Of a stretch of 64,000 bases of DNA, positions 58,916 to 64,000 are shown in pieces. Position numbers and translations under genes: made by a program. The notes below the pieces were generated by a model that was not told the origin of the DNA, searched no databases, and saw nothing but the letters and a program-made list of their open reading frames with translations. Within the stretch, counting starts at the first letter, position 1, and the number at the start of each line of letters is the position of its first letter. This stretch comes from Siphonodentalium dalli (lineage: Eukaryota > Mollusca > Scaphopoda > Gadilida > Siphonodentaliidae), in assembly GCA_032622095.1 (NCBI GenBank), contig CP136063.1:149165379-149229378 (forward strand). The letters are read 5' to 3'.

Positions 58916-58994
58916 TATATATGTAAATATTGTACACATATAATTATCTCCATTCCTTTATTAAGGGAGTGAGAAATAAATGAATTGAATTGAA
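58916..58994 (+). mobile_element. 79-bp insertion within the array, LINE-tail-like
   Basis: It interrupts a monomer between CCCATG and CTAAAGG. The inserted sequence is AT-rich and ends AGAAATAAATGAATTGAATTGAA, that is, an AATAAA followed by short ATTGA repeats, as at the 3' end of some non-LTR retrotransposons. No target duplication is visible. It is the only unique landmark inside 19.7 kb of array. Confidence 0.75.
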
Positions 58995-60175
58995 CTAAAG
59001 GATTTAGTCATACAAAGAGTGAAATCAAAGATGCCTGCTGGCGGCCATGTTTTTTGGCCGAATAACCCCAAAATGACTCGTTCCCATCTACATGTCATTA
59101 TTAACATTCTTGACAAATATTATGATGATCAGACTAAAAGTATGACCTGTAGCCCGTGCTAAAGAATTTAGTCATACAAAGAGTAAAATCCAAGATGGCT
59201 GCTGGCGGCCATGTTTTTGGGCCAAATGACTCGTTCCCATCTACATGTCAATATTAACATCCATGACAAATTTGATGATGATCAGACTAAAGGTACGACC
59301 TGTGGCCCGTGCTAAAGGATTTAGTCATACAAAGAGTAAAATCCAAGATGGCTGCTGGCGGCCATTATTTTTTGTCCGAATGACCCCAAAATGGCTCGTT
59401 CCCATCTACATTCCAATTTCAACAGCCATCACAAATTTTATGATGATCAGACTAAAGGTACGACCTGTAGCCCGTGCTAAAGGATTTAGTCATACAAAGA
59501 GTAAAATCCAAGATGGCTGCTGGCGGCCATGTTTTTGGGCCAAATGACCCCAAAATGACTCGTTCCCATCTACATGTCAATATTAACATCCATGACAAAT
59601 TTGATGATGATCAGACTAAATGTACGACCTGTAGCCCGTGCTAAAGGATTTAGTCATACAAAGAGTGAAATCAAAGATGCCTGCTGGCGGCCATGTTTTT
59701 TGGCCGAATGACCCCAAAATGACTCGTTCCCATCTACATGTCATTATTAACATTCTTGACAAATTTTATGATGATCAGACTAAAAGTACGACCTGTAGCC
59801 TGTACTAAAGAATTTAGTCATACAAAGAGTAAAATTCAAGATGGCTGCTGGCGGCCATGTTTTTGGGCCAAATGACCCAAAAATTACTTGTTCCCATCTA
59901 CATGTCAATCTTAACATTCATGACAAATTTCATGATGATCAGACAAATAGTACGCCCTGTAGCCCGTGCTAATGGATTGAATTTTTAAATGCAAGATGGC
60001 CACTGGCGGCCATGTTTTTTTACCGAATGACCCCAAAATTAATCATTCTGGTCTAAATGTTGATGTCAACAGCTATGACAAATTTCATCATGATCTGACC
60101 AAAGGTACGACCTGTAGACTGCATTGTTGACGCCTTACGTACACACACGGACGACGGACGACAAAGCCATGGCAA

Positions 60176-60207
60176 TAGCTCAAACTTTACAAAGTAAAGT
60201 TGAGCTA
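60176..60207. repeat. 3' terminal hairpin of the giant element
   Basis: TAGCTCAAACTTTAC pairs with GTAAAGTTGAGCTA around an AAA loop, with one unpaired A. The same hairpin, with one base change, ends copy A at 11495-11526. A hairpin just inside the 3' end is typical of Helitron/Helentron-mobilised elements. Confidence 0.85.
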
Positions 60208-60209
60208 AT

Positions 60210-60683
60210 AATGGACAATGATATATCTTGTTGCCATGAGTCAATGTCATGGCGTTGGGCAACGCGATAGAAATCCAATCATTAACAAATGTGAAAACAC
60301 CCCCCCCCCCATGTGTTATCCAAAATCCTATGGAATGCAATTTCACATTTATAAATCATTGCCTGAAGTTCAATTCAATTGTGCTGGAATGCAAATCTTT
60401 GTAAAGTCATATTTGTAAGAAAAGTTAATTGCTCTGAAGTTCAATTTGACAATGATTTGTCTATATAGCCAAGGGTATTAAATTTATTCTGTGACGACAC
60501 TATACATATAACTCTATAACGTCCATCTGATATTATGACTCTCTTGATATGGCAGACCTGTGCAAATAAGGTGCCAAGGTCACATTTTAGCACACAGACA
60601 TAGGTGCCCCCCCTCACGTGTTGTTGATGCATACCATATCATGATCCAAAATCCTATGGAAGGCCATACCACATTTATAAACA
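60210..60683. other. S2 flank resuming after the giant element; no gene
   Basis: It matches S1 37244 to about 37719 almost base for base, including poly-C runs at 60300-60310 and 60606-60612 whose lengths differ between copies. In S2 the first is longer and the second shorter. There is no coding content. Confidence 0.85.
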
Positions 60684-63420
60684 AGAGGTGGCATCAGAGA
60701 TGCTGTGTCTCGTTTACGGTGGCTTACCGCCGGTGGCTACCGCCAATTGGTGTGCATCATGCAGTATCGGTAGACTAATTAATAGGTAAAATCGAAAAAT
60801 GACTAATTAAGGGCCATAACTCTATCAAATTTTATCGGGCCAGGCTGGTTTTCGAACTCGTCTGAAATATTCTTGGCAAGTATGTCTATTCCAAATTTTA
60901 AACAAATCGGAGGACGTTTGTTGAAGTTATCGCGCTAACGAGCTAAAAATTCACGAAAAATGACTAATTAAGGGCCATAACTCTATCAAATTTTATTGGG
61001 CCAGACTGGTTTTCGAACTCGTCCAGGATATTATTGGAAGACACTTATATACCAAATTTTAGTTGAATCGGATGACGTTTTGTTGAAGTTATCGCGCTAA
61101 CGAGCTCAAAATTCGTACAAAATGACTACTTAAGGACCATAACTCTATCAAATTTTATCAGACCGGGCCGGTTTTCTAACTCGTCCGAGGTATTCTTGGG
61201 AGACACCTATATATCAAAATTTCAATCAAATAGGATGATGTTTGTTAAATTATCGCGCTAACGAGCTGAAAATTTGTAAAAAAATTACTAATTAAGGGCC
61301 ATAACTCTATCAAATTTTATCGGACCTGGCCGGTTTTCGAACTCGACCGAGATATTCTTGGGAGACACCTATATGCCAAATTTCAATCAAATCGGATAAC
61401 GTTTGTTGAAGTTATCGCGCTAACGAGCTGAAAATTCATGAAAAATGACTAATTAAGGGCCATAATTCTATCAAATTTTATCGGACCAGGCCGGTTTTCG
61501 AACTCGTCTGAAATATTCTTGGCAAGTATGTCTATTCCAAATTTTAAACAAATCGGAGGACGTTTGTTGAAGTTATCGCGCTAGCGAGCTAAAAATTCAC
61601 GAAAAATAACTAATTAAGGGCCATAACTCTATCAAATTTTATTGTGCCAGACTGGTTTTCCAACTCGTCCAGGATATTATTGGAAGACACTTATATACCA
61701 AATTTTAGTTGAATCGGATGACGTTTGTTGAAGTTATCGCGCTAACGAGCTCAAAATTCGTACAAAATGACTACTTAAGGACCATAACTCTTATCAAATT
61801 TTATCAGACCGGGCCGGTTTTCTAACTCGTCCGAGGTATTCTTGGGAGACACCTATATATCAAAATTTCAATCAAATAGGATGATTTTTGTTAAATTATC
61901 GCGCTAACGAGCTGAAATTTTTTGAAAAAATGACTAATTAAGGGCCATAACTCTATCAAATTTTTATCGGACCTGGCCGGTTTTCGAACTCGACCGAGAT
62001 ATTCTTGGGAGACACCTATATACCAAATTTCAATCAAATCGGATAACGTTTGTTGAAGTTATCGCGCTAACGAGCTGAAAATTCGTGAAAAATGACTAAT
62101 TAAGGGCCATAACTCTATCAAATTTTATCGGACCAGGCCGGTTTTCGAACTCGTCCGAGATATTCTTGGGAGACACCTATATACCAAATTTCAATCAAAT
62201 CGGATAACGTTTGTTGAAGTTATCGCGCTAACGAGCTGAAAATTCGTGAAAAATTACTAATTAAGGGCCATAACTCTATCAAATTTTATCGGACCAGGCC
62301 GGTTTTCGAACTCATCCGAGATATTCTTGGGAGACACCTATATACCAAATTTCAATCAAATCGGATAACATTTGTTGAAGTTATCGCGCTAACGAGCTGA
62401 AAATTCGTGAAAAATGACTAATTAAGGGCCATAACTCTATCAAATTTTTATCGGACCTGGCCGGTTTTCGAACTCGACCGAGATATTCTTGGGAGACACC
62501 TATATACCAAATTTCAATCAAATCGGATAACGTTTGTTGAAGTTATCGCGCTAACGAGCTCAAAATTCGTACAAAATGACTACTTAAGGACCATAACTCT
62601 ATCAAATTTTATCTGACCGGGCCGGTTTTCTAACTCGTCCGAGGTATTCTTGGGAGACAACTATATATCAAAATTTCAATCAAATAGGATGATGTTTGTT
62701 AAATTATCGCGCTAACGAGCTGAAAATTCGTGAAAAATGACTAATTAAGGGCCATAACTCTATCAAATTTTATCGGACCAGGCCGGTTTTCGAACTCGAC
62801 TGAGATATTCTTGGGAGACACCTATATGCCAAATTTCAATCAAATCGGATAACGTTTGTTGAAGTTATCGCGCTAACGAGCTGAAAATTCGTGAAAAATG
62901 ACTAATTAAGGGCCATAACTCTATCAAATTTTATCGGACCAGGCCGGTTTTCGAACTCATCCGAGATATTCTTGGGAGACACCTATATACCAAATTTCAA
63001 TCAAATCGGATAACGTTTGTTGAAGTTATCGCGCTAACGAGCTGAAAATTCGTGAAAAATGACTAATTAAGGGCCATAACTCTATCAAATTTTATCGGAC
63101 CAGGCCGGTTTTCGAACTCATCCGAGATATTCTTGGGAGACACCTATATCCCAAATTTCAATCGAATCAGATAACGATTGTTGAAGTTGTTGCGCTAACG
63201 AGCCTAAAATCAGTGAAAAATGGCAAAGGGCCATAACTCTGTAATAAATGTGTGGACGAACACGATTTTTTTGTCTGCAGCTTACGTGCATGGATATGTA
63301 CTCACACAACAATTTTTTTTAATCCGTCAATAAACGGTTGAGTTATAAGCAAAACACGTCGCCCGCCCGCCCACCGTCCCTCATCAAACTATAAGTCGAA
63401 TTTTGGAAAAAAACTCGACT
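60684..63420 (+). mobile_element. Second non-autonomous element with a 161-bp satellite array
   Basis: It begins AAGAGGTGGCATCAGAGATG and continues with about 15 monomers whose GGGCCATAACTCTATCAAAT starts lie at 60811, 60972, 61134, 61296, 61457, 61618 and so on to 63228 (mostly 161-162 bp apart). A GGACCATAACTC variant recurs at 61134, 61779 and 62588, that is, every 4-5 monomers. Each unit has ATACCAAATTTCAATCAAAT and AAGTTATCGCGCTAACGAGC. It ends with CGCCCGCCCGCCCACC and a terminal hairpin (AGTCGAATTTT...AAAACTCGACT, about 63394-63420). The segment is absent from S1, which carries different sequence at that place. Confidence 0.8.
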
Positions 63421-63621
63421 AATAACAACATAATGTTTGGGAGTATAAACGAGAAAAGATGTATCGAAACGATATATTGAACACGAGGTCGATTCACTTC
63501 TTACAGACCTCTAAACTTACGTCGTACATAAAAGCACCCGACACAAAGCGCGTATACAAAATAATATATAATAATTCCCAACATACTCCCGCCCCAAAAT
63601 GACAGTAAGTTGTGAGAATAT
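63421..63621. other. S2 sequence shared with S1 38687-38887; no gene
   Basis: A near-identical counterpart of S1 leading into the pearl-like element. It contains ATGTTTGGGAGTATAAACGA and TACTCCCGCCCCAAAATGAC. No exon. Confidence 0.85.
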
Positions 63622-64000
63622 GAAAGTGTCAATGACACTGTAGCTCAACTTGGAAAAGGGGAATAATTTCATGTGTTACAGTCAATGGAGTGATTAGGAA
63701 TGTGGAAAGTTGAAAGGCCTAGTTATGCAAAGAGTAAAATCCAAGATGGCCACTGGCAGTCATGTTTTTTTGCCGAATGACCCCAAAAAGACCTGTTCCC
63801 ATTAACATGTCATTAACATCCATGACAAATCTCATGATGATCGGACCAAAGATCGGACTTGTAGCCCATGCCAAAGGATTTAGTCATGCAAAGTGTAAAA
63901 TCCGAGATGGCTGCTGGCGGCCATGTTTTTTGGCCGAACGATACCAAAATGACTCATTCCCATCTACATGTCAATATTAACATCCATGATAAATTTCATG
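63622..64000 (+). mobile_element. Pearl-like element 5' part (copy D), runs off the window
   Basis: The S2 counterpart of copy C, with the same start (GAAAGTGTCAATGACACTG). It lacks one monomer relative to copy C: ACATGTCAT joins directly to TAACATCCATGAC at about 63809-63815. It continues in normal monomer sequence at 63990-64000, beyond the point where copy C was cut by the duplication. Confidence 0.88.

Larger units (their letters stand above)
40420..60110 (+). repeat. Array of about 120 monomers (156-165 bp) with higher-order structure
   Basis: Monomer landmarks in order: TAGTCATACAAAGAGTAAAA, TCCAAGATGGCTGCTGGCGG, CCATGTTTTTTGGCCGAATG, ACTCGTTCCCATCTACATGT, TGACAAATTTCATGATGATC, TACGACCTGTAGCCCGTGCT. 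At least five subtypes recur. They are told apart by ATGTCAATATTAACATCCAT, ATTCCAATTTCAACAGCCA, ATGTCATTATTAACATTCTT, TGGATTGAATTTTGAAATCC and CATTATTTTTTGTCCG. They recur in fixed orders, giving higher-order blocks of 976 bp (6 monomers; 49747 and 50723, 53979 and 54955), 1140 bp (7; 52839 and 53979) and 1458 bp (9). Many open frames of about 100 codons on the plus strand are by-products of the repeat. Confidence 0.93.
40300..60209 (+). mobile_element. Giant pearl-like (non-autonomous Helentron-type) element, 19.9 kb
   Basis: Its ends are fixed by the paralogous empty site in S1. AAAAGTAAT|AATGGACAATG (37235-37254) is uninterrupted there, and in S2 it is split by GAAAGTGTCAATGACACTG...GTTGAGCTAAT. 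If there is a target duplication it is at most 4 bp (TAAT), and none is required. The 5' end has a palindrome AGTGTCAATGACACT (40303-40317) and TAGCTCAACTT (40319-40329). The 3' end has an ACGG-like run (GGACGACGGACGAC) and a hairpin (60176-60207) whose outer arm is the inverted copy of TAGCTCAACTT. Between them are about 120 tandem monomers. It encodes no protein. This architecture matches bivalve pearl elements and Helentron-derived DINE-1-type elements; the size is far beyond the usual one to few kb. Confidence 0.88.
39428..64000. repeat. Tandem duplication unit S2, inflated by insertions (continues past the window)
   Basis: The second copy of S1 in direct orientation. It carries exon 1 of COX18, then a 19.9-kb pearl-like insertion, then shared sequence, then a 2.7-kb satellite-bearing element, then the shared start of another pearl-like element. 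Length so far exceeds 24.5 kb against 3.2 kb for S1. Confidence 0.9.

Noticed and set aside
42276-59547. Many plus-strand open frames of 60-115 codons in the array (peptides such as FSHTKSKIQDGCWRP)
   Set aside because: They recur only because the monomer lacks stops in one frame over two units. They start at arbitrary ATGs, have no splice or promoter context and are broken by monomer variants.
40420-63240. CRISPR-like array
   Set aside because: Monomers are contiguous, 156-165 bp long and lack unique spacers; the context is eukaryotic.

Overview
The window is animal nuclear DNA: AT-rich, with spliced genes, a tRNA-derived SINE, several non-LTR retrotransposon relics, MITEs and very large satellite-like arrays. 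The mix points to a marine or freshwater invertebrate, most likely a bivalve mollusc. The pointers are an endonuclease-bearing Helitron (Helentron), non-autonomous elements built like bivalve 'pearl' / DINE-1-type elements (a core of about 160-bp tandem repeats, then an ACGG-like microsatellite and a 3' hairpin), and a SINE tail of a type I associate with molluscs. The taxon is inference; nothing here is species-diagnostic.

Layout. 1-1.97 kb: a SINE with a perfect target-site duplication. 1.97-8.27 kb (minus): a degraded autonomous Helentron (Rep, PIF1-like helicase, AP-type endonuclease) with one recognisable intron, few lesions and a 63-bp coding minisatellite at its N-terminus. 8.97-9.07 kb: a long inverted repeat. 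9.2-10.8 kb (minus): one or two unrecognised low-complexity genes, one built from a 69/87/96-bp minisatellite. 10.9-13.4 kb: a small pearl-like element and a second 'GGGGCATAACTC' repeat element. 13.9-15.8 kb (minus): a 5'-truncated LINE. 15.9-22 kb: a piggyBac-like MITE, dispersed repeats and no clear gene. 22-24.2 kb: two LINE relics lying tail to tail.

24.38-37.03 kb (minus): the one confidently recognised host gene, COX18, a mitochondrial Oxa1/YidC-family insertase for cytochrome c oxidase subunit 2. It has five exons with matching splice phases, and its introns carry a MULE-like MITE, a piggyBac-like MITE, repeat fragments and two possible plus-strand exons.

36.2-64 kb: a direct tandem duplication. 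Unit S1 (36237-39427, about 3.2 kb) contains COX18 exon 1 and the start of a pearl-like element. Unit S2 (39428 to beyond the window end) repeats it with a second open exon 1, but is inflated to more than 24.5 kb. The inflation comes from a 19.9-kb pearl-like element (40300-60209, roughly 120 monomers of about 156-165 bp) inserted 213 bp upstream of the second exon-1 ATG, and from a 2.7-kb element with a 161-bp array (60684-63420). S1 keeps the empty insertion site at 37243/37244, so the ends of the giant element can be read directly. They show no target-site duplication longer than 4 bp, plus a 5' palindrome and a 3' hairpin, which fits rolling-circle (Helentron-type) mobilisation. S1 and S2 differ by about 2% by eye, so two haplotypes joined in assembly must be excluded before S1/S2 is taken as a real duplication.
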